A stretch of 64,000 bases of DNA from positions 1 to 64,000 of the forward strand of contig JAZNHT010000054.1 of the NCBI GenBank assembly GCA_045577175.1, given 5' to 3'. The notes below the pieces were generated by a model. The model worked only from the letters and a program-made list of their open reading frames with translations, had not been told where the DNA came from and did no database searches. A program made the position numbers and the translations under genes. The DNA is from SIG701 sp045577175. GTDB lineage: Bacteria > Bacillota > Clostridia > Oscillospirales > CAG-272. This document shows, one piece after another, positions 31,005 through 39,238 of the stretch. Numbering within the stretch: position 1 is the stretch's first letter; every line of letters starts with the position of its first letter.

Positions 31005-32579
31005 TTATAATTTACTGTATAAATCCTCCGCTGCCGGATCGGCGGCGGTTTTTGCTTTTATGGCTTCTACGGTAATCTGTGCACCGGGCTCGGCGATTCT
31101 GCATAGGGTAAGCGCGCGCGCTATTGATGCTTTTACGCTTTCTGCGGAAAGCATCTGCGCCGAAAATTCGTTATCTGTCAAAATAATGACAGCCTTTCCG
31201 TCTGCGGATACGGATATACGCGCGTCAGAAAGAAAGCTCTCCGCACGTTTGTCGATTGTGCCGAGCTTTTCAAGAAGCTCGCTCACATCCGTAACGGGAT
31301 CAAACTCCACGTCACTTTCCGTGCTGACAGGTACCTCGGGGGATATTTTGGCTTCGGACACTGCGCTCGGCTGCGGTGCAGGCTCTGCCTGTACAGGCGG
31401 ACGGATTTGCGGAGAAGAAGCTCCGATTTCAATCATAGCAAGGCGATCCTCGAGCTGTCCGATCCGCGCGTTCAGCGCCTCCACGGAGGTATCAAGTGCC
31501 GGATCGCACATGCGCATAAGTGCAAATTCCGCAATCGTTCTTTTCATCTGCGGCGTGCGCTGCATCGCCTGTGCCGACTGATCGAGAACAGATGACTGAT
31601 AGGTGAGCGTTTTTATATTGAACCGATCGGCAGCATCCTTCAAAAGATTTGCCTCGGACTCGGTCAAATCAAGATAAACCCGCGGATCATCGGCATATTT
31701 GTAGACCATCATATCGCGGAAGAAGGAGGTCAACTCCTGCCAGAAAACTGTTATGTCTTTGGACGAAGAAGCAACATCCGCTACCGCGGCGAGAAGCTGT
31801 TTCATATTGCCCTCAGCGAGAAACAGAGCCGTATTATAAAGCGCATCGTATCCGCTTAGACCGAGCACGGCATGGACTCGTTCCAGTGTGACATCGGCAC
31901 CGCCGCCGCTGCAAAGCTCAAACAGGTTGATCGCGTCTCGCATACCGCCCTGCGCCTGCCGAGCGATCTGCTGTGCGGCATCGGCATCGAGACGGATTTT
32001 TTCAACACCGGCAATGTGCGTGATCCGTTCACTCAGCACCGGGATGGAAATGCGGCGGAAATCAAATCTTTGGCAACGGGAAATAATCGTCGTGGGCAGC
32101 TTGTGCAGCTCCGTCGTGGCAAGGATGAACACAACATGCTCCGGCGGCTCCTCAAGCGTTTTGAGAAGTGCATTGAAGGCACTTGCGGACAGCATATGTA
32201 CCTCGTCCACGATATACACCCGCTTTTTCAGCATAGCGGGCGTATAGGCGACTGCGTCACGGATATCACGGATATAATCGACACCGTTGTTGGAGGCAGC
32301 GTCCATTTCCAAAACGTCCGTGGCACTGCCGGAATCAATTGCGCGGCAGGACGCACACACGCCGCACGGATCACCGCCGAGAGGATTTTCGCAGTTCACT
32401 GCCTTGGCAAGAATTTTCGCGCAGGTCGTTTTGCCCGTTCCGCGTGAGCCGCAGAAAAGGTATGCGTGAGAAACGCGGCTGTTTTCCGCTTGATATTTCA
32501 AAACAGAAGTGATATGCTCCTGACCGCACACATCCGCAAAGACGGACGGACGGTATTTTCTGTAAAGTGCCTGATACAT
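31005..32579 (-). CDS. dnaX: DNA polymerase III subunit gamma/tau
   Basis: Clamp-loader ATPase that links polymerase and helicase at the replication fork, 524 residues. Seen are Walker A GSRGTGKTT, the zinc motif CENPLGGDPCGVCASC, VYIVDEVHMLSASAFNALL, SRCQRFDFRR and the domain-III helices. The C-terminal third is a proline/alanine-rich tau tail after about residue 380. The ATG at 32579 has AAAGGAG 7 bases upstream; an ATG two codons earlier is too close to it. It follows the SRP RNA by about 30 bases. Confidence 0.96.
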   Translation of the reverse strand: MYQALYRKYRPSVFADVCGQEHITSVLKYQAENSRVSHAYLFCGSRGTGKTTCAKILAKAVNCENPLGGDPCGVCASCRAIDSGSATDVLEMDAASNNGVDYIRDIRDAVAYTPAMLKKRVYIVDEVHMLSASAFNALLKTLEEPPEHVVFILATTELHKLPTTIISRCQRFDFRRISIPVLSERITHIAGVEKIRLDADAAQQIARQAQGGMRDAINLFELCSGGGADVTLERVHAVLGLSGYDALYNTALFLAEGNMKQLLAAVADVASSSKDITVFWQELTSFFRDMMVYKYADDPRVYLDLTESEANLLKDAADRFNIKTLTYQSSVLDQSAQAMQRTPQMKRTIAEFALMRMCDPALDTSVEALNARIGQLEDRLAMIEIGASSPQIRPPVQAEPAPQPSAVSEAKISPEVPVSTESDVEFDPVTDVSELLEKLGTIDKRAESFLSDARISVSADGKAVIILTDNEFSAQMLSAESVKASIARALTLCRIAEPGAQITVEAIKAKTAADPAAEDLYSKL

Positions 32580-32608
32580 CTGCATACTCCTTTCTGAAAA
32601 CAGAAAAA

Positions 32609-32900
32609 CCGCAAAGTAAGACCATACACCTAAGATTCGAACTGTACATATATGCGCTGCCGCATAGTCTGCTCAGAACAGGCACCCTCGCGGCGCATCG
32701 GCTAAACTGCTTAATGCTGCTTGGTTCCCCACCTGACATGGTTCACAGCCGTCGATCGCGCAAGACCCATTCCTCAACACAGCCTGCTGCGGCGCAGACC
32801 ACACACGCACAGCCCTCAAAATAGGAATCCACCCCTGCTACAGCGGATTTCAGGTACAAGGACCCGCTACCCCCCCGGCTGGTATGGCCTTACTTTGCGG
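32609..32900 (-). ncRNA. ffs: SRP RNA, large Alu-domain type
   Basis: RNA component of the signal recognition particle. On the minus strand the conserved S-domain hairpin reads GTGAACCATGTCAGG with GGGGAACCAAGCAGCATTAA (32711-32744 complement), the Ffh-binding loop found in all SRP RNAs. About 290 bases separate matching ends (CCGCAAAGTAAG at 32609 and CTTACTTTGCGG at 32889), which pair to close the molecule, so this is the long form with an Alu domain (GCCGGGGGGGTAGCGG near the 5' end) found in Bacillota. A strong promoter lies just upstream. It precedes dnaX, a common location. The end positions are set by the terminal helix and are approximate. Confidence 0.93.
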
Positions 32901-32920
32901 CTTTTCATAGAACATAGATT

Positions 32921-32949
32921 ATTATAGCACAGATTTCACAGAATTGCAA
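32921..32949 (-). promoter_or_regulatory. sigma-A promoter of SRP RNA
   Basis: On the minus strand TTGCAA (32944-32949) and TATAAT (32921-32926) are 17 bases apart; transcription would begin near the closing helix at 32900-32910. Confidence 0.85.
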
Positions 32950-33013
32950 GTGTATCTGCAAAAAAGATCACACACAATGCCCACAAAACTGCTGTATCAG
33001 GTAACATGACATA

Positions 33014-33056
33014 AAAAGACCTCCGGAAATACAGTGCCGACCACCGCTTCCGGAGG
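33014..33056 (-). terminator. terminator after eno
   Basis: CCTCCGGAA (33020-33028) and TTCCGGAGG (33048-33056) form a 9-bp stem with a 19-base loop, followed on the minus strand by a TTTTTAT tail. Confidence 0.8.
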
Positions 33057-33076
33057 CTTCAAGGTGCAAATGAATC

Positions 33077-34330
33077 TTATTTTTGTCCGTACACGGCGAC
33101 AGTGCCGAGCTCTTGTTCGATTTTCAGAAGGCGGTTGTACTTTGCCACGCGCTCGTATCTGCACGGTGCGCCTGTTTTAATAAATCCGGCATTCGTTGCC
33201 ACGGCAAGATCTGCGATGAAGGTATCCCCCGTTTCTCCCGATCTGTGTGAAATCACCGTGCGGTATCCTGCCTCTTTCGCGATACGAATCACCTCAAGTG
33301 TCTCCGTGAGCGTTCCGATCTGATTCGGTTTGACAAGCACGGCATTTGCTGTGCCTGCCTGTATTCCGGCGCGCAGACGCGCGGGATTTGTGACAAAATA
33401 ATCATCTCCGACAAGTGCGATTTTTTTGCCGAGCTTACGTGTCAAAAGCTCCCAACCGACACCGTCCTCCTCGCCCGCGCCGTCCTCAATGGAGAAAATC
33501 GGATACTCCGCGGTGAGCGACTCCCACTCTTTGACAAGTGCTTCTCGCGTAAGCGATTTCTTAGCCTTTGGAAGGTGATACATATCCTTCTCAGCCCACT
33601 CGCTGCTTGCCGCATCAAGAGATATTTTTACCGAATCCGTGTCGTATCCGGCTTTGCGGATCGCGCGGATAATCGTCTCGATCGCTTCTCTTGTATCCGC
33701 AAGATTCGGAGCGAAGCCGCCTTCATCACCGACTGCGGTGCTTTTTCCGCTTTTTTTAAGTTCTGCACCGAGTGCGCAGTAAATCTCCGTACCGGCGCGC
33801 AGTGCCTCCGCGAAGGAGTCAAAGCCGATCGGCACGATCATAAACTCCTGTACGTCGAGATTGTTGTCAGCGTGCGCACCGCCGTTCAGGATATTCATAA
33901 GAGGCACAGGCAACCGTACACCGTTTGCACCGCCGAGATACCGATACAAGGGGATTCTCAGCGATTGTGCGGCGGCACGCGCACAGGCGAGCGACACGGC
34001 AAGTGTTGCATTCGCGCCGAGATTTCCTTTATTCTCCGTCCCGTCCGTGTCGATCAGAACGCGATCCGTGTCATAGAAGGAAGCAGAACGTCCGCGCAAT
34101 GCCTTTCGGATTGTCGTGTTGATATTCGTTACAGCCGTTTTTACACCTTTTCCGCCGTACCGCTTCTTCTCCCCGTCCCGAAGCTCCAGTGCTTCGTAGA
34201 TTCCCGTGGATGCGCCTGACGGCACAGATGCTGTGCCATGTGTTCCGTTTTCGAGAATTACGGCAGCCTCCACGGTGGGATTGCCTCGGGAATCAAGAAT
34301 TTCTCTACCGATTACGTTTAGAATTTTCAT
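33077..34330 (-). CDS. eno: enolase
   Basis: Glycolytic conversion of 2-phosphoglycerate to phosphoenolpyruvate, 417 residues. Seen are REILDSRGNPTVE, VPSGASTGIYEALELRDG with the mobile loop, metal ligands SLDAASSEW, IFSIEDGAGEEDGVGW, LVGDDYFVTN, the catalytic VLVKPNQIGTLTE and the HRSGETGDTFIADLAVA signature. All catalytic parts look intact. GGAGAT lies upstream of the ATG. It is monocistronic, between its terminator and a divergent LysM gene. Confidence 0.98.
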   Translation of the reverse strand: MKILNVIGREILDSRGNPTVEAAVILENGTHGTASVPSGASTGIYEALELRDGEKKRYGGKGVKTAVTNINTTIRKALRGRSASFYDTDRVLIDTDGTENKGNLGANATLAVSLACARAAAQSLRIPLYRYLGGANGVRLPVPLMNILNGGAHADNNLDVQEFMIVPIGFDSFAEALRAGTEIYCALGAELKKSGKSTAVGDEGGFAPNLADTREAIETIIRAIRKAGYDTDSVKISLDAASSEWAEKDMYHLPKAKKSLTREALVKEWESLTAEYPIFSIEDGAGEEDGVGWELLTRKLGKKIALVGDDYFVTNPARLRAGIQAGTANAVLVKPNQIGTLTETLEVIRIAKEAGYRTVISHRSGETGDTFIADLAVATNAGFIKTGAPCRYERVAKYNRLLKIEQELGTVAVYGQK

Positions 34331-34496
34331 CCTTATCTCCGTTCTGCCGAAGCGGACACCTGCATATAATCCGTCTGTCGGCTTTAGTTGTATATCGGTA
34401 TTATTCTCTCATGAATCAGAAAAACTATACGATTTCTGCACAATTTTGCAAAAACAACATATGCTGAACATAAGAACACAGACAAGGAGATCGCTT
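34331..34496. promoter_or_regulatory. divergent intergenic region between eno and the LysM gene
   Basis: This 166-base AT-rich gap must hold promoters for both directions. On the minus strand a weak TTGCAA-16-TATAGT match lies near 34423-34450. On the plus strand no good sigma-A match is seen for the LysM gene, whose relatives in spore formers use mother-cell sigma factors. Confidence 0.3.
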
Positions 34497-35798
34497 ATGA
34501 TTCTGTATACCGTAAAACCCGGGGACACCGTCTTTTCCATCGCGCAAAGAAACGGAACCTCTCCCTCGCGCATCATTATCGACAACGATCTGACGAACCC
34601 CGGAAAGCTCGTCGTCGGGCAAACGCTTGTACTTCTCTATCCCACCAAGACGTATACCGTCCGCGGCGGTGATACCCTCACAGGTATTGCAAATGCGTAT
34701 GGAACCACCCTGCTCTCTTTGTGGCAGAACAACCCGTCTTTACGTGGACGATCGTACATCTATCCGGGACAGACATTGAATATCGCTTATGAAACGCCTC
34801 CGCTTGGTACTCTCCGCGTAAACGGATACGCATATCCGTACATAGATCGCTCCGTTTTGCGCACGACGCTTCCTTATCTAACCTATCTGTCGATTTTCAC
34901 ATACGGGTTTCGCACGGACGGCTCTTTGATCGAACCGACCGGCGGAGATGCCGAGCTGATCGCAATCGCCAAGGAATATCAGACAGTACCGCTTATGATG
35001 CTCACATCGCTGACGGAGATGGGTACATTTTCAAACGAACTGGTTGCGTCTCTGCTTGCTGATCCTGCCCTTCAGAACACCGTGACGGAAAATGCATTGC
35101 AGGTAGTACGCGAAAAGGGATACGGCGGAATTGACGTGGATTTCGAATACATTCCGGTGCAGTTTGCGGAGGAATATGCGCAATTTCTGACGAATCTCCG
35201 TACAAAGCTCGAAGCGGAGGGATATATTCTTTTTGCATCGCTTGCACCGAAAACGTCGGCTGAACAGCGCGGTCTCCTGTATGAGGGACACAACTACGCT
35301 TCCGTCGGTGCGGCAGCAGATTACGTCCTTCTGATGACGTATGAATGGGGCTATACATACGGTCCGCCGCTTGCGGTCGCACCGATCCCGAACGTGCGCG
35401 CCGTACTGGACTATGCGGTAACGGAAATCCCACGGGAGAAAATTTTCCTGGGCGTACCGAATTACGCGTACAACTGGACACTTCCATATGTACGCGGTGA
35501 ATCGCGCGCCGAGGCACTTTCAAACGTCGCCGCTGTGCAGTTGGCGGCAGAAAAAAACGCGGAAATCCGTTTTGATGAAACGTCGATGGCACCGACTTTC
35601 AACTATTACGAATTTTCCGCGGCGGCTAACAAATCGCTTGAGCATGTGGTATGGTTTGAAGACGCGAAAAGCATCGATGCAAAGCTCAGACTGGCAGACG
35701 AATACGGTCTGCGCGGCATAAGTATATGGCAGATCATGAAATACTTTCCACAGCTTTGGCTCCTTCTCCACTCACTGTTCTCGATCGAAAAAATCTGA
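34497..35798 (+). CDS. LysM/GH18 spore-type peptidoglycan N-acetylglucosaminidase (SleL/YaaH-like)
   Basis: A 433-residue hydrolase with two N-terminal LysM repeats (YTVKPGDTVFSIAQRNGTS and YTVRGGDTLTGIANAYGTT, residues 4-95), then a glycosyl hydrolase 18 barrel. The catalytic motif is GIDVDFEYIP (DxxDxE), with LLMTYEWGYTYGPP as the conserved later strand. There is no signal peptide, as in YaaH/SleL, which enter the spore coat from the mother cell and degrade cortex fragments during germination. AAGGAGA precedes the ATG at 34497. A perfect terminator follows. A vegetative wall enzyme is less likely. Confidence 0.88.
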   Translation: MILYTVKPGDTVFSIAQRNGTSPSRIIIDNDLTNPGKLVVGQTLVLLYPTKTYTVRGGDTLTGIANAYGTTLLSLWQNNPSLRGRSYIYPGQTLNIAYETPPLGTLRVNGYAYPYIDRSVLRTTLPYLTYLSIFTYGFRTDGSLIEPTGGDAELIAIAKEYQTVPLMMLTSLTEMGTFSNELVASLLADPALQNTVTENALQVVREKGYGGIDVDFEYIPVQFAEEYAQFLTNLRTKLEAEGYILFASLAPKTSAEQRGLLYEGHNYASVGAAADYVLLMTYEWGYTYGPPLAVAPIPNVRAVLDYAVTEIPREKIFLGVPNYAYNWTLPYVRGESRAEALSNVAAVQLAAEKNAEIRFDETSMAPTFNYYEFSAAANKSLEHVVWFEDAKSIDAKLRLADEYGLRGISIWQIMKYFPQLWLLLHSLFSIEKI

Positions 35799-35799
35799 C

Positions 35800-35831
35800 A
35801 AAAAAGCGTGAGCGAATGCTCACGCTTTTTT
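35800..35831. terminator. bidirectional terminator after the LysM/GH18 gene
   Basis: AAAAAAGCGTGAGC pairs with GCTCACGCTTTTTT around a GAAT loop. It serves the convergent DUF4430 gene as well. Confidence 0.9.
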
Positions 35832-35837
35832 ATAATG

Positions 35838-36302
35838 TTACTCAGCGGCCTCTTCCATATCGGAAGTAAGCTCTTTCACAAAGGTATAAACGATCTTGTC
35901 GCCGTCATTAATAACGTGCGTACCGGCGGAAACATTGTCCTCAGGTGCAACGCCGTTCAAGGTGTAGTCCCAGAAGCAAAGGTACTCAGCTTCTCCTTCG
36001 CCTTCAATGCCCTCCATATAGTCTTCAATTGCATTGACGTGGTTTTCATCCGTGCTGAGAACGTAGCTGAGCGCGTTCTCATCCAGCGCGTTCGTGATTG
36101 CAATGATAACCGTAGCGGGATCATCGACGGGGTACGTTACAGGAATCGTGACCGGCTCAAGAATTGTTTTATCGGGAGCCACAACGGAGACAGTTACATT
36201 GATTGTCGCCGTTTCCTTATTCTCGGCAGGCTGGCAGCCGATAAAAGATACGGAAAGAAGCAAAAGTGCAAGGGCAAATGCGAAATACTTCATGAGTTTC
36301 AT
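35838..36302 (-). CDS. DUF4430-domain lipoprotein
   Basis: A 154-residue lipoprotein. A basic, hydrophobic signal peptide ends in a lipobox with cysteine at residue 23 (SFIGCQP). After an acidic middle region, a DUF4430 domain is visible at the C-terminus (CFWDYTLNGVAPEDNVSAG then INDGDKIVYTF), a fold related to the cobalamin/corrinoid-binding protein C-terminal domain and ubiquitin-like. GGAGG precedes the ATG at 36302. It has its own promoter and terminator and follows the PBP gene. The ligand is unknown. Confidence 0.85.
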   Translation of the reverse strand: MKLMKYFAFALALLLLSVSFIGCQPAENKETATINVTVSVVAPDKTILEPVTIPVTYPVDDPATVIIAITNALDENALSYVLSTDENHVNAIEDYMEGIEGEGEAEYLCFWDYTLNGVAPEDNVSAGTHVINDGDKIVYTFVKELTSDMEEAAE

Positions 36303-36339
36303 GTGGATAGCCTCCAAAATTTTATTATGGTTTGGATAA

Positions 36340-36368
36340 AGTATACAATAAATCGGCACAAATGTCAA
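36340..36368 (-). promoter_or_regulatory. sigma-A promoter of the DUF4430 lipoprotein
   Basis: On the minus strand a consensus TTGACA (36363-36368) lies 17 bases before TATACT (36340-36345). Confidence 0.85.
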
Positions 36369-36398
36369 TACAGAAACGGAATTTTTATCGGGAAAGAG

Positions 36399-39086
36399 CT
36401 ATCCGTTGCCTTCGTAGATGTCATCCTCATTCACCGCACCGCTGTCTGTGTCCTCGGAATCGGCAGAGTCTGTCGTTTCCTCGGGTTCCTCCGGCACAGG
36501 TCTTGCACTCGGATGCTCTTGGTAAAATGACTCGAAATCAAAATGGTCATAACAGAATCGGTTGTAGAAGGACCAGGTATTTGTTTGACCGATAAACACA
36601 CCCTCGGGAATGGCGTTCTGGAAGAAGGGCTCGCCCCACCAGCCGCCCGGTACTACATCCGCAGGCAAATCGCGGTACACGTACTGCGCATCGGTGACCG
36701 TTACCTCAACCGGGAACGAACGGGACTCCACACGGATAAGTGCGGTATCCGTAAGATCGGCAAAATTGCCGGTATAGCTCATGATGTCGAGAACGACGCC
36801 GCCGACGACGGAATCGTATTTGACGACAACGTGCGTATCGCACGGTTCATCGGGCATATTGTCGCGTGTGAAATATCCCTTGGCAATTCTGTTGCCGCGC
36901 GGATCAAGTCTGCACGCTTCCGTCGGCTTTTCGCCGGAATCGAGGCAGTATTCACACTCGATCACGCCTGCCGCCATGGTAAACGTTTGCAGCGGCTCGC
37001 CGCCTGCGTTTGCCTCATCAATATATTTTTGATGAAGCTTTGTCATTACCGTATCCCACACAAGACAGGACGGGTTCTGACGGAAATCACTGAGCGTCTG
37101 GTTCATTTCGTAGCCGAACCATACACCGCCTACATAGTATGGAGTATAACCGACAAACCAACGGTCAAAATCATTACCTGCGGTACCGGTTTTACCAGCA
37201 ACATCGACCGTTTTACGGAGCGTCACCGACGTACCTGTACCCTGGTTCATGACATTTTCCATCATGACTGTCATAATGGAGGCAGTTTGTTCACTGATGA
37301 CAACCTTGCCCTCCGAAGCGTTTTCGAGAATCAGGTTGTCCTCGCTGTCGTACACATACAAGAACGTGCGCGGCTTATTGTAGACACCGTTATTCTGGAA
37401 AATGGAATACGCCGCGGTAATCTCCTCGACCGTAACACCGAAGTTCATCTGACCGAGCGCAAGAGAGGCAAGTCCCATGTCCGTCAGAATCGTTCCGCTT
37501 TCCGTGGTGTACGATTCAATGAAATTGGACATACCGAGCTTGTTTTTGACAAAATCGAATGCTTTCTCAATCGTAAGATCCTGCAAAACACGCACGGCTA
37601 CCGTATTCTTTGATGTGATGATCGCTTGATTGACCGTCGTCAGACCTGCGTAAACATACGGCAGGTTTCCGGGCCACGGTGTGGGTGTTTCGGAATCGCT
37701 GAACATAACCGGCACGTCGTCATATACGCTTGCGTAGTTGATGATTCCCGTATCCAGAGCAGGTGCATACACGGCAAGCGGCTTGATGGACGATCCCGGA
37801 GAACGGGTCGTGCCGGTAGCAAGATTCAGGATTCGGTTATCCGTTTTCTCGCCGCGTCCGCCGACAATGCCGAGAACATCTCCCGTATACGGATCAACGA
37901 CAACCATGGCGGATTGCGGCTGGAGACCGTCATTGGAGTACGGGAAATATTCGGTATCGTTCTCGTACACTTCTTCCATGATCGCCTGCACTTCGGGATC
38001 CATGACCGTGTAAATTTTCAATCCGCCCGAATAGATCATCATGCTGGCGGTGTAGGAATCAAAGCCGTATTTCTCCATGAGTGCGTCGCGCACATCGTTG
38101 AACACGGTTTCCTTATACCACGAGAACACCGTTCCCGTTCCCGTTTCCTGTTCACTGCTCTCGTTGCTGAGAACGAGAGTCAGCTCCTTATACTTGTTTT
38201 CCTCGTATTCCGCCTCGGTGATGTAGCCGTATTCCCACATAGCGTACAAAACGTCAATGCGGCGCTTGGCATTCTCCTCGGGAAAACGGACAGGATCGTA
38301 CAAAGAGGGGTTTTTGACGATTGCGGCGAGCGCGGCGCACTCGACAAGCTCAAGCTCGCTGACATCCTTTCCGAAGAAGTAGTTCGCTGCCGCCTGCACA
38401 CCCGTACAGTTGTTGGAAAAATAGACGATATTGAGATACAGCTCGAGAATTTCTTCTTTACTCTTGTTTTTTTCAAGATCAAGAGCCTGGAGAATCTCCT
38501 GAATCTTTCTTTGCACGCGCACCTCGTCATTACCCGTCAGATTTTTCACGAGCTGCTGTGTGATTGTGGACGCGCCGCGCACCTCCTCAAATCCGACGAA
38601 GAAATTGACGACCGCCTTACCCGTTCCGAGCCAGTCTACGCCGTTGTGCGTGTAGAATCGGTGATCCTCGATCGCAATAAACGACTGATACAGGTACTTC
38701 GGAAACTGTGAATAGGACGCCCACAGGCTGTTTTCGGAGGCATAAATACGTTCGTCCTCCAGCTCAACCGCGGAACCGATACGGTTTTGGCGATCCTCCT
38801 CCGTTTCGTAATCCATGTAATAGATACGGGTCGTGGTGTCAGTGCCGGTCGTAATCAGAAGCGAGGTGTCGAGCGTCGGATCGATATTATTTTTGATATA
38901 GATGGCAAACACACCTGCCACGATGACACCGGTAATCAAACCGATCAGAAGCACCGTAAGCAGGATATTGAGAATGTAGGACAGAATTTTCAGAAGAATA
39001 CGTCCGACGACCCCAAAGGCGCGAAGCACTTCCCGTCCCCAGTTGATCTCCGCAGGCTTTTTTCCGAAATTTTGATTATTTGTCAT
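36399..39086 (-). CDS. class A penicillin-binding protein (PBP1A-type)
   Basis: A bifunctional transglycosylase/transpeptidase that builds peptidoglycan, about 895 residues. A cytoplasmic N-terminus and one membrane helix (residues 27-62 region) lead to the GT51 domain with IAIEDHRFYTHNGVDW and GASTITQQLVKNL. The transpeptidase domain has SPGSSIK (SxxK), SKN and GKTGTAGN. The C-terminal tail is rich in proline, glutamate and aspartate. I use the ATG at 39086, whose best ribosome site (AAAGGA) is distant, so the start is uncertain; in-frame ATGs at 39110 and 39122 are alternatives. It is 152 bases downstream of dnaE. Confidence 0.93.
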   Translation of the reverse strand: MTNNQNFGKKPAEINWGREVLRAFGVVGRILLKILSYILNILLTVLLIGLITGVIVAGVFAIYIKNNIDPTLDTSLLITTGTDTTTRIYYMDYETEEDRQNRIGSAVELEDERIYASENSLWASYSQFPKYLYQSFIAIEDHRFYTHNGVDWLGTGKAVVNFFVGFEEVRGASTITQQLVKNLTGNDEVRVQRKIQEILQALDLEKNKSKEEILELYLNIVYFSNNCTGVQAAANYFFGKDVSELELVECAALAAIVKNPSLYDPVRFPEENAKRRIDVLYAMWEYGYITEAEYEENKYKELTLVLSNESSEQETGTGTVFSWYKETVFNDVRDALMEKYGFDSYTASMMIYSGGLKIYTVMDPEVQAIMEEVYENDTEYFPYSNDGLQPQSAMVVVDPYTGDVLGIVGGRGEKTDNRILNLATGTTRSPGSSIKPLAVYAPALDTGIINYASVYDDVPVMFSDSETPTPWPGNLPYVYAGLTTVNQAIITSKNTVAVRVLQDLTIEKAFDFVKNKLGMSNFIESYTTESGTILTDMGLASLALGQMNFGVTVEEITAAYSIFQNNGVYNKPRTFLYVYDSEDNLILENASEGKVVISEQTASIMTVMMENVMNQGTGTSVTLRKTVDVAGKTGTAGNDFDRWFVGYTPYYVGGVWFGYEMNQTLSDFRQNPSCLVWDTVMTKLHQKYIDEANAGGEPLQTFTMAAGVIECEYCLDSGEKPTEACRLDPRGNRIAKGYFTRDNMPDEPCDTHVVVKYDSVVGGVVLDIMSYTGNFADLTDTALIRVESRSFPVEVTVTDAQYVYRDLPADVVPGGWWGEPFFQNAIPEGVFIGQTNTWSFYNRFCYDHFDFESFYQEHPSARPVPEEPEETTDSADSEDTDSGAVNEDDIYEGNG

Positions 39087-39238
39087 GTGTGTATATTCCG
39101 ATCCTTTCATAATCCGATACATCAGATGTCGGAAAAAGGGTTACGATCATACGTTTGATATAGTATAGCACTTTATTTTGAATAGATTGTGAAGACTTAC
39201 GACAATATTGTGAATTTTGGAAATCCGCCTGCGTCAGA

